From Cytophagales bacterium (GTDB taxonomy: Bacteria; Bacteroidota; Bacteroidia; Cytophagales; Microscillaceae): DNA of 64,000 bases. Below are positions 14,543 to 22,362 of the stretch, one piece after another. The stretch spans positions 1-64,000 of the forward strand of contig RDZE01000027.1 in NCBI GenBank assembly GCA_004293905.1. The letters are read 5' to 3'. The notes beneath the pieces were generated by a model, which saw nothing but the letters and a program-made list of their open reading frames with translations, was not told the DNA's origin and ran no database searches. The translations under genes were made by a program, and so were the position numbers. How positions within the stretch are numbered: the stretch's first letter is position 1; the number at the start of each line of letters is the position of its first letter.

Positions 14543-16171
14543 ATGAAGAATCATAAAAACCCGATGAGAAAATTTAGAACCCTGATGGCATTGCTGCCTC
14601 TATTCTTATTACAAACATGTAGTTTTTTCAATAGCCCTCCCGAATATGTACGATATATACCCGATAATGTAACATGGGTAGTGAGTTTTCAACTCCAAAA
14701 CATGACCACCAAAACCCCCGAATTGCCCCAAGTTTTAGCACAAGGCATTATGCGTATTTTTGCCACCATCGACAGCCAAGAATGGAAAGACAGTGGCATA
14801 GACTGGACTAAACAAGCCTACCAATTCGGATTCCTCTCCGACAACAAAGCCGACAACTACCAAGCACTCATTATAGGGGTAAAAGAAATTGAAAAATTTA
14901 AAAATTTTGTAGAAAAAGGACTCAAAGTAATAGCAAGACAAGAAAAAGGATTCAATTTTGTTATACTACAAGAAAATACCGTACTCGCTTGGAGCAATCA
15001 AAATGCTTGGATTATTAACAAAGAAGGAAAAGTAGCCGAAGACAAACTTAAAACCTTGTTATTTTCTCTCGCTGAAAAACCTACCGATAAGCCTCTCTAC
15101 GAAAACAACCAAGAATTTAGAAATTTAGGCAAAGAAAAATACGACATCAATTTTTGGATAAACTTAGTAAACTTCAGCAAATTTACCGAAGAAGCCTTCA
15201 ACGACAATATGATTCCTCTTTTTGGCACCATATTGCCCGCCATTAATTTCAAAGATACCTATTTTACCTCCGTGCTGAACTTTGAGAAAGGCGAAATCGT
15301 CATCGATTCAAAACTATACCTCACCGAAAACTACGCTAAATTTTCTACTCTTTTCAAAACCAATATAGACGAAAAGTTGGTAGCCAACATACCTGTCCAA
15401 AAACCTATGAATTTTGCCGCCGTAGCACTCAATACAAGCGAGGTAGCCAAAATGATACAATCAAACCCTATCATAGCTCTTTTCTTAAAACCTGCACTGA
15501 ACGAAATAGGATTTACCTCCTTAGAAGGGCTCTTGCAAATTTTTACGGGCGATATGGCTTATGCACTCAAAGATGTTAAGAAAACTACCTTTACTACCAC
15601 GACCATCAACCAACAAACCGGCGAAACCGAATCGGAAGTACAAAACCGATTGGATTATCAATTCATAGCAGGGTTTGCACTTCGTGATAAACCCGCACTA
15701 CAAAAACTGCTAACTACCTTGTTAGAACAAGATAAAATCATTAAGAAAAACGAAATTTATATGGTAGAATGGAAAGTAGGGCAATTTTTATACCTATTAG
15801 AAAAAGATAACTACCTCTATGTATTTACCAACGAAACCTACAAAAATGACTTCTTCAAAAAAGAAGCACTTACTATGGACGGTAAATTTAGGGAAATGGC
15901 TAAAACAAACTTCCTTATCACATTCAGCAATGTAGAAAAAGACAATAGAAACAGACTTCCTTCTATTATTTTTGGTGAGGATAAACTTTCTGAGCAAATT
16001 GTCAAAAAAGTAGATACCCCTATTGAAAACTTTATGTTTGGTGCTTCTACCATAAAAAATAATGTAATACCTTCGCGAACAATCATCAAAATGACCTCTG
16101 CCGATAAAAACGCACTTTCACTGTTAGCAGACTTTTTTAAGGCAACTAACGCGCAAAAAGTAGCACAATAA
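14543..16171 (+). CDS. DUF4836-like lipoprotein, second of two paralogues
   Basis: 542 residues, lipobox LLLQTC with Cys at about 26, then IPDNVTWVVSFQLQNM matching the opening strand of the upstream paralogue. Shared landmarks are ENNQEFRNLGKEKYDINFWINL (against NNENFRNADKLWAEAMLWLN upstream, given here in part) and the GDMAYALKDVK segment. A second ATG seven codons in would shorten the leader and is equally plausible. The stop lies five bases before the LolD-like ATPase gene, suggesting that paralogues and ATPase work together at the envelope. Function unknown. Confidence 0.6.
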   Translation: MKNHKNPMRKFRTLMALLPLFLLQTCSFFNSPPEYVRYIPDNVTWVVSFQLQNMTTKTPELPQVLAQGIMRIFATIDSQEWKDSGIDWTKQAYQFGFLSDNKADNYQALIIGVKEIEKFKNFVEKGLKVIARQEKGFNFVILQENTVLAWSNQNAWIINKEGKVAEDKLKTLLFSLAEKPTDKPLYENNQEFRNLGKEKYDINFWINLVNFSKFTEEAFNDNMIPLFGTILPAINFKDTYFTSVLNFEKGEIVIDSKLYLTENYAKFSTLFKTNIDEKLVANIPVQKPMNFAAVALNTSEVAKMIQSNPIIALFLKPALNEIGFTSLEGLLQIFTGDMAYALKDVKKTTFTTTTINQQTGETESEVQNRLDYQFIAGFALRDKPALQKLLTTLLEQDKIIKKNEIYMVEWKVGQFLYLLEKDNYLYVFTNETYKNDFFKKEALTMDGKFREMAKTNFLITFSNVEKDNRNRLPSIIFGEDKLSEQIVKKVDTPIENFMFGASTIKNNVIPSRTIIKMTSADKNALSLLADFFKATNAQKVAQ

Positions 16172-16176
16172 ACACC

Positions 16177-16827
16177 ATGCAAATTGTTTTCGACAACGTA
16201 CTGCCCGCGCCTATAGAAGCAACTATAGACCCCGAATCTGAAATTTGGGCTAAAAATATCACCTTCGAAAACAACAAAAGTTACCAAATCTATGCCCCCT
16301 CTGGCAAAGGAAAATCTACCTTTATACACCTCATTTATGGTTTAAGAAACGATTTTAAGGGCAATATTTTCATAGAAGGGCAAAACACAAAAAAAATAAA
16401 TGCAACACAGTGGGCAAAATTTCGACAAACCCAAATCAGTGTCATTTTTCAAGATTTGAGGTTATTTATGGAGCTTACTGCCTACGAAAACATACTCCTA
16501 AAAGCACAACTTACGCAAAAAAATACACCTGAGTTGAAAAAACAGATAGAAGACAAAGCCGAATTTTTGGGAGTTGCCCCCTTGCTTTCCAAAAAAGCAC
16601 AATTACTTTCCTATGGCGAAAGGCAACGCATTGCCATCATTAGAGCTACTATGCAACCCGCCTCTTTTTTGCTTTTAGACGAGCCTTTCAGTCATCTTGA
16701 CCCCGCAAACATAGAAAAAGCCTCAAAACTATTGCAACAATATAGGCAACAGCACCAAACTTCTTTCCTGATGACCTCCTTAGGCTATGATTATGCCTTA
16801 GCCTTAGATGAAAAAGTGCGTTTGTAA
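16177..16827 (+). CDS. LolD-like ABC transporter ATPase with degenerate motifs
   Basis: 216 residues of an ABC ATPase close in size to LolD/FtsE. Motifs: Walker A APSGKGKST (the first Gly of GxxGxGKST is Ala), Q-loop FQDLRLF, signature LSYGERQR, Walker B FLLLDEPFSHLD. The H-loop histidine that normally follows (VTHD or TSHD) is absent and replaced by TSLGYD. It either uses altered chemistry or acts with a catalytic partner. It is coupled to the lipoprotein paralogues upstream and may power the permease at 11984, though no LolC/E-type permease is nearby. Its last 37 bases overlap the convergent SRPBCC gene. Confidence 0.75.
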   Translation: MQIVFDNVLPAPIEATIDPESEIWAKNITFENNKSYQIYAPSGKGKSTFIHLIYGLRNDFKGNIFIEGQNTKKINATQWAKFRQTQISVIFQDLRLFMELTAYENILLKAQLTQKNTPELKKQIEDKAEFLGVAPLLSKKAQLLSYGERQRIAIIRATMQPASFLLLDEPFSHLDPANIEKASKLLQQYRQQHQTSFLMTSLGYDYALALDEKVRL

Positions 16828-17243
16828 ATAGGAATTCTATACAAAAATTGCAAATACAAACTTGGGTACAGCAGATAATCGAATAAAAGAAAAGGCGTTC
16901 GAAAGTTGATTTTATCTACAATGATACTTTCCGTAGGGCTTTGCTTCACTATTTGATGTTCGTGATGCCAATAACGAAGAAAAAAAGGCAATTGCACACC
17001 CTCATCTACAAAAAAAATCATCGCATCATCTTCCGCTTGTGAAGTGATAAGGCTACGCCACCGTTGTTTGAAAAATATAAAATTAAGTTCTATTTCCACC
17101 CAATCCTCTTTTTTACAGCCATCGAAACGCAATAACTTCACGCGGGGTAGGGGAGGAGCCAAACGCATAAATAACTGCGCATCAAATTGATGAAAAACCG
17201 CTTTCGCTTCTTGGCTTACACGAGTACGAATACAAATCTGCAT
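16791..17243 (-). CDS. SRPBCC (START-like) family protein
   Basis: 150 residues of the helix-grip SRPBCC fold, which encloses a hydrophobic ligand pocket. Features typical of the Bacteroidota version are an early F..LF..LAPPLP segment, LRFDGCKKEDWVEIEL, FVDEGVQLPFFLRYWHHEH and a C-terminal YPSLYLQFLYRIPIYKR. Ligand unknown. Its C-terminal 37 bases run opposite to the ATPase gene, so the last residues of both proteins are encoded by the same DNA. Confidence 0.7.
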   Translation of the reverse strand: MQICIRTRVSQEAKAVFHQFDAQLFMRLAPPLPRVKLLRFDGCKKEDWVEIELNFIFFKQRWRSLITSQAEDDAMIFFVDEGVQLPFFLRYWHHEHQIVKQSPTESIIVDKINFRTPFLLFDYLLYPSLYLQFLYRIPIYKRTFSSKAKA

Positions 17244-17287
17244 AGTAAAGATAACCGCTAAGAAAACAGGAATGTTTGATTTTTGGC

Positions 17288-20200
17288 TTATTCAATCTCA
17301 ATTTTATCAATCTCCTTCATCAACCTATCCGTTTCCGAAAGAGCCACAATAATTTTTTGATAATGGAAAATATCATCGAAATCAAGTTGGCGGTCTTTAC
17401 GGTCTTTGAGCCATTTTTGGGCTGGTTGATAACCGCCAATGTAAAACTCCCACGCAATTTGCGGAACATTGTCAAAATATTGCGTGTCATTGATATAGAC
17501 TTTTCCGTCTTGGTATTTCACTTTACTTACCGTATTATCTCCATCTATGAGATATTGCGTAATATAATTTTCTACGGTTGGGCTTTCTAACAGATGGATT
17601 TGGCGTATTTGTCCGCCTAATTTTACCAAATTCCAAAAAGTGGTTACATCTTTTGGATAGGGAACTCTTGGAAAGTCTATTTTTAAGAACTCCTTGTATT
17701 TTTCTCTGTATGTTGGCGAATGTAAGACTGCATAAATGTAATCTAACAAATCAATAGGGGCAAAAGTATTTTCTTTATTTTCCTTTTCGTTGGTGAAAGT
17801 CAAACCTAATTTTTCTGCAATTTGCTTTACGATTTCTTTGTGTAGATTTGGTATTCTTTCTTGGGATACTATAAACGGAACAACTGTTTGAGTTTGTGTA
17901 GCGTTACTTTTTAGTTTATCTTGTACTTCTTTTAGTTCAAGTTTGAGTTTTTGGAGGCTTTTTACTTGAGTGTTGTATAGTTTTTGAATTTCCTTATCAG
18001 GATTTTTGACACTCTCATACATTTTTTGAATGATTCGGAAAGACTTTTCAGAACTGTCAATCAAAGTAAGCAATTCTTCTTTACGTAACTCCAAAAGTTG
18101 TATTTCGTCTAATTCATATTTTTTACTTGTGTTAGTCTGTAATTTATTGCCTGGATAAAGATAGAGAGGGAAGGCATACGTTGTTTCTTTTGTTTGAAGA
18201 GAAACAGCACACATATCAACTAAATATTTTGAAACTAAAATATGTTGAAAATCATACGTAGATAATTGTCTGCTTGTCATAATTGCCAAGTTATTTTCTA
18301 ACATATTTTTCATTACATTATATCTATGCCTTTGAACTTTACTCAAATCGTATTCAATATTTCTAATATCAAATGGTCTGTAATGGTAATATTGGTTAAA
18401 TGATTTGTATTTTTCGAAACTAATTAATGTGGAATCACTATGCGTTTTTATTCCGCTTGTAGAAGTTAAAAATAAGCTATCTATAGAAATTCCATCATTG
18501 TATTTATCACTTCCATTATTAGTTTTTGAAATAAAAAAGAAATTAGGTTTACTGATTTCTAATTCTTTGAAAGAAATTGTTTTTAGAGAGTTTTCTAAAA
18601 GAAAATCATATTTCAATTCCCTTTTTCCAAATAAATCAAAGTGAAATACTTTGCCTAATTCATTGGCTTTTTTCTTTCCTGTTTTCACAAATAGATTGAT
18701 ACTTACCCCTTGCATAATTTCAAAAACATTTTGGTCAGTATTCCCGTCGGGGGTAGTTTCTTTTTTCTTACTGTTGCCATGCAAGTCTATGGTATAAATT
18801 TTATCATAGGTTTTGAGCAAATTCCAACGCATACCTCTGTATGTTATGTTATCTAAAAAACCGTGAGGATTAATAAAAGCCAAAATTCCACTGCCATTTT
18901 TCTCGATAAAATACTGCCCATAGCGTAAAAATTTTACGTAGTCATCATTAAGGGTCTTTGAATTACGTTCTTTGAGTTTTTCTTTGCCTTCTGGTTCTTT
19001 TTTGTAATCTTCCATCAATTTCATTATCCATTCTCCTTTGTTTTGGCTTTCTCCACTATACGGCGGATTGCCTATTACACACATCACGGGTGCATCTCTT
19101 TTAATTTGGTTTGCTTCGTTTGCTTCATTACTCAACCATTGAGCGAATAAAGTACCTGTATCGGGGTGGCTTTCTTCTAAACTATTGGTCAGATATATTC
19201 TTAAACGTTCGTTGGATTGGGGTTGGTAGCCTGTTTCAGTCAATAATAAATCTAATTTCAGATGTGCCATTGCATAACTTGCCATTAATAATTCAAAACC
19301 ATTCAGGCGTGGCAGTAGATCAGTGGTTACATATTGATTCCAAACACCTTGTTGTCCTTTGAAGTTTTGATAAATATGTTTGACTACTTCGGCTAAAAAC
19401 GTACCTGTGCCTGTAGCAGGGTCAAGTATTTGTACTTTGTGCACTTCCTGTTCTGTCTTTTTGCCTTGCTTTTCTGTCTTTACCTTAGTTTTACTTGTAT
19501 CTGCCAAACCTTTTTGTAAGCCAAATTCTATTTTGAGAATATCATCAACGGCACGCACAATAAAATTCACTACAGGCGCAGGGGTATACCATACGCCACG
19601 TGCTTTGCGCAAAGTAGGGTCATATTCGCTCAAAAAGTCCTCGTAGAAGTGAATAATTGGGTCTTCCATTTTGGTAGCTTTTCCGTAGTCTTTCAGAATT
19701 TCTGCGACATTGCAAGCCAAAAATATGTTTACCAAATCATCAACTATCCATTTGATACGGTCATCTACGTCTAATCCTGCAATGTAGCCAAATAGTTTTT
19801 TAAGAAAAGGGTTTGATTTTGGTATGAGTTCATACGCCTCTTGTCTGCTAAAAGTAGGTAAGGTAGGGTCGTGATAACGTGCAGCAAACATACCATAAGC
19901 AATAGTTTGAGCATAGACATCAGCAAAACTTTTTGGGGTAATATCGTGAATAAGAATGTCTTTAAAAGCAGTTAATTGGTCTTTTAGGGTAGAATTTTCT
20001 TGCGTATCTTCATCACTTAATAAGGCTTTTTCTATCACATCAGCCAATAACTTAGCTTTACCAGCCATCATTTCTGCCAACTTTTTAGGGCTTGTAATGG
20101 TTTGTGAAATTTGCGAACAAAAGTCTTTGAGTAAATTTGTAAAGGTTGCAAAATTCTCTTTCAAAGGTACAATAGCACCGTTTTTGAGTTCTGCAATCGC

Positions 20201-20563
20201 AATTTTATTAACTAAAACACCATTTCTATAAATATGAAAGTCTATGTAATCTGTAAAAATAAGATTATTGAGCGAAGTTTTATACCTATCAAATTGCTCT
20301 TTATTGCCCGTTTTTTTTGCCCCTTCTAAGTCTTTATCTGCTACATCTTTTGCCTCAATAAATCCTACAGGTACATCTTTTCTGGTCAGAACATAATCAG
20401 GAGCCCCACAAGCAATTCGTTTAGGCTCGTTAGTGGCTGCAATATCAGGCACCATACTTTCAATCAGTTGTTTTAAATCTCCTCTGTATGTATGTTCGGT
20501 TGCAGTACCTCTTTTATAAGCTGCGTTGATATTCTGGATATATTGTTCTAAGGTCATAGGCAT
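17288..20563 (-). CDS. single-chain type IIG / ISP-like restriction-modification enzyme
   Basis: 1091 residues combining nuclease, methylase and specificity functions. N-terminal PD-(D/E)xK site: APDY at Asp56 and FIEAKD with Glu70 and Lys72. A helical spacer leads to an N6-adenine methylase with SAM motif I LDPATGTGTFLAEV (about 378-392) and catalytic motif IV GNPPYSGE (about 496-503). The C-terminal half resembles the specificity domain of LlaBIII-type ISP enzymes (YHYRPFDIRNIEYD, FAPIDLLDYIYAVLHSPTYR). There is no SF2 helicase, so it is shorter than true type ISP enzymes (about 1500-1600 residues). No separate methylase, specificity or controller gene flanks it. It lies between the SRPBCC gene and recO. 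Starts at ATG 20563 or two codons later. Confidence 0.8.
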   Translation of the reverse strand: MPMTLEQYIQNINAAYKRGTATEHTYRGDLKQLIESMVPDIAATNEPKRIACGAPDYVLTRKDVPVGFIEAKDVADKDLEGAKKTGNKEQFDRYKTSLNNLIFTDYIDFHIYRNGVLVNKIAIAELKNGAIVPLKENFATFTNLLKDFCSQISQTITSPKKLAEMMAGKAKLLADVIEKALLSDEDTQENSTLKDQLTAFKDILIHDITPKSFADVYAQTIAYGMFAARYHDPTLPTFSRQEAYELIPKSNPFLKKLFGYIAGLDVDDRIKWIVDDLVNIFLACNVAEILKDYGKATKMEDPIIHFYEDFLSEYDPTLRKARGVWYTPAPVVNFIVRAVDDILKIEFGLQKGLADTSKTKVKTEKQGKKTEQEVHKVQILDPATGTGTFLAEVVKHIYQNFKGQQGVWNQYVTTDLLPRLNGFELLMASYAMAHLKLDLLLTETGYQPQSNERLRIYLTNSLEESHPDTGTLFAQWLSNEANEANQIKRDAPVMCVIGNPPYSGESQNKGEWIMKLMEDYKKEPEGKEKLKERNSKTLNDDYVKFLRYGQYFIEKNGSGILAFINPHGFLDNITYRGMRWNLLKTYDKIYTIDLHGNSKKKETTPDGNTDQNVFEIMQGVSINLFVKTGKKKANELGKVFHFDLFGKRELKYDFLLENSLKTISFKELEISKPNFFFISKTNNGSDKYNDGISIDSLFLTSTSGIKTHSDSTLISFEKYKSFNQYYHYRPFDIRNIEYDLSKVQRHRYNVMKNMLENNLAIMTSRQLSTYDFQHILVSKYLVDMCAVSLQTKETTYAFPLYLYPGNKLQTNTSKKYELDEIQLLELRKEELLTLIDSSEKSFRIIQKMYESVKNPDKEIQKLYNTQVKSLQKLKLELKEVQDKLKSNATQTQTVVPFIVSQERIPNLHKEIVKQIAEKLGLTFTNEKENKENTFAPIDLLDYIYAVLHSPTYREKYKEFLKIDFPRVPYPKDVTTFWNLVKLGGQIRQIHLLESPTVENYITQYLIDGDNTVSKVKYQDGKVYINDTQYFDNVPQIAWEFYIGGYQPAQKWLKDRKDRQLDFDDIFHYQKIIVALSETDRLMKEIDKIEIE

Positions 20564-20619
20564 TATGTTGATTAGGCATGCAAATATAATTTATTTATCT
20601 CATCAATGCAAATATCTCC

Positions 20620-21297
20620 TCACAAAGCCCTTAAAACAGCCAAAGAGCGCATTTCTCCAAAATTATCAATGTGTAAGCTATAAAACAACAACCACCAATC
20701 TATCCATTGGCTTCGTTCGGAGGCGGTGAGAGAGAGCGGTGTATGGTAGTTGCTTTGTGTAAGTTGTTCAAAAACAGTCTGCTGAGAGGGTGTCATAGGT
20801 ATTTGCAAAGGCTCAAAAAAGTCATTGCTTTGGGAAGGCTGAAAACCCAAATAGCCTGCCAGTTGGTATAAAAAAGAAAGATGGAAATTTTCAGTATTTT
20901 CTTTTTGTTCTGCCAAAAAAGAGATACTCGAATGCAAAAAATGAAATAAAGTAGGATTTGTTTCTTCCTCCTGAAGCGTTTTTGAGAGCAATTCGGCTAA
21001 AAAAAGCGCAATCATCATTTTGCGAATATCACTATGGAAAGATTGAAAAATGGCACTATAGCGCACTTCTGAAACCCTAAAAAGTCCTTGTGTGCTATTT
21101 TTTTTATAATAAACCACCATATCTAAAAGGCTCAGCGGCTGATAAAAAGCGATTTTATTCGATTTGGCTTTGCTACTTCTGACACCATTGACCAAATAAC
21201 TTTGTATGCCCAATGCTTCAGTATAAGCTCTTACGATGATAGAACTTTCTTTGTATTTGATATAATTCAGCACAATGGCTTTAGTCTTTACAAGCAT
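20620..21297 (-). CDS. recO: DNA repair protein RecO
   Basis: 225 residues of RecO, which anneals DNA and works with RecR (also in this window) to load RecA. The N-terminal OB fold opens with MLVKTKAIVLNYIKYKESSIIVRAYT and is followed by a LVNGVRSSKAK segment. The rest is helical (IALFLAELLSKTLQEEE, YQLAGYLGFQP). The zinc-binding cysteines found in some RecO are absent. I chose the ATG at 21297 because it gives the family N-terminus; an in-frame ATG 60 bases upstream lies inside the hydrolase gene. It begins eight bases after that gene's stop, so both share a transcript. Confidence 0.88.
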   Translation of the reverse strand: MLVKTKAIVLNYIKYKESSIIVRAYTEALGIQSYLVNGVRSSKAKSNKIAFYQPLSLLDMVVYYKKNSTQGLFRVSEVRYSAIFQSFHSDIRKMMIALFLAELLSKTLQEEETNPTLFHFLHSSISFLAEQKENTENFHLSFLYQLAGYLGFQPSQSNDFFEPLQIPMTPSQQTVFEQLTQSNYHTPLSLTASERSQWIDWWLLFYSLHIDNFGEMRSLAVLRAL

Positions 21298-21305
21298 AAG
21301 TATAG

Positions 21306-22208
21306 TTACAATTTCTTTTCGGAAAGTGGGGCTATGAATTGCCAAAAAGCATTCCAAACCAATTCGGGGGCTTCTACTTGTGGATAATGCCCTATGCCTT
21401 TCAGAAGCACTGTATTGGGGTTTGGGACTAATTCGCGATAGCGGTCTACCATGTGCGCGCCCGAAACGGGGTCATCTGCGCCATCAATCACACAAAGCGG
21501 TACTTGTGTACTTTGTAGTGCGCCAACCCAACGCGCGCGGTTTTGGCGGCGGTCTTCCATATAACGGATTAGTTTATGCTGAATTTTTTTGCCGCCCTCA
21601 CGTGTAGCCAAATACCAAAAATCCTTGTATTCTTGTTCGGTAGGAGATGTTTGTGCTCCAAATATACCCTTAAAAGTGGCTCTGAAGCGTTTTTCTGTAA
21701 AAAGACGTGCCACCCAACTCCCTATGGGGCTAAGGAGTAATTTTTGGGCAAAACGCGCTCTATGAGTTTCAGGGAAAAGCCCTCCGTTGAGAAACGCAAT
21801 GCTCTGAATGTTTATACCTTCTTGTTTATTTTTTTGGCGGTCTTCGTAGCGTGCTAATAGTTCTTGAGCTACAGTGTCGCCATAGTCGTGGGCTAAAATA
21901 TGCACTTTTTTGATGCCCAAATGATGCAAAAGTTGTTCGTGTAGTTCGGCTTGGTCTATGATATGGTAGGGATAAGACAAAGGCTTGTCGGAGAAACCAA
22001 ACCCAATCATATCAGGTGCAACTACCTGAAAATGAGTAGTAAGCGATTGCCACATTTTCACCCAATCCCAAGAAGCAGTAGGGTAGCCATGAATACATAG
22101 AAGTATTTCATCGGTGTTTGTTTGCGTGGTTTCGTATTGGTAAAAAATACGATGTGAGCGATAAGAAAAAAAACGCCCCTGTTTTTCCCAATCTTGAAGA
22201 GTTTGCAT
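21306..22208 (-). CDS. alpha/beta hydrolase, MEST/haloalkane-dehalogenase-like
   Basis: 300 residues of alpha/beta hydrolase fold: oxyanion-hole motif HGYPTASWDW (about 40-49), VVAPDMIGFGFSDKP, a nucleophile elbow AHDYGDTVAQELL with Asp as nucleophile (about 107), acid region VIDGADDPVSG and catalytic His in GIGHYPQVEAPE. An Asp nucleophile points to dehalogenase or epoxide-hydrolase chemistry rather than esterase. The HDYGDTVAQELL motif and GIGHYPQ segment are strikingly like vertebrate MEST/PEG1, whose own substrate is uncertain. Upstream of recO with an eight-base gap. Confidence 0.82.
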   Translation of the reverse strand: MQTLQDWEKQGRFFSYRSHRIFYQYETTQTNTDEILLCIHGYPTASWDWVKMWQSLTTHFQVVAPDMIGFGFSDKPLSYPYHIIDQAELHEQLLHHLGIKKVHILAHDYGDTVAQELLARYEDRQKNKQEGINIQSIAFLNGGLFPETHRARFAQKLLLSPIGSWVARLFTEKRFRATFKGIFGAQTSPTEQEYKDFWYLATREGGKKIQHKLIRYMEDRRQNRARWVGALQSTQVPLCVIDGADDPVSGAHMVDRYRELVPNPNTVLLKGIGHYPQVEAPELVWNAFWQFIAPLSEKKL

Positions 22209-22362
22209 AGAGAATGTAAAGTAGTTTGAGTGATGTTTTTTGCAATTTATTATTTTTTTTCAAGAGATGATATATGTCATTGTAGGAATATTTTTTCAAA
22301 ACGATTTAGACTTATTTTAAATAAAAATAATAATTTTACTCCGAATTTCTGATATCTATCCT

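Noticed and set aside
15838..16329. 163-residue antisense open frame spanning the second lipoprotein paralogue and the ATPase start
   Set aside because: Shadow of two real genes; Phe/Val-rich frame with no domain.
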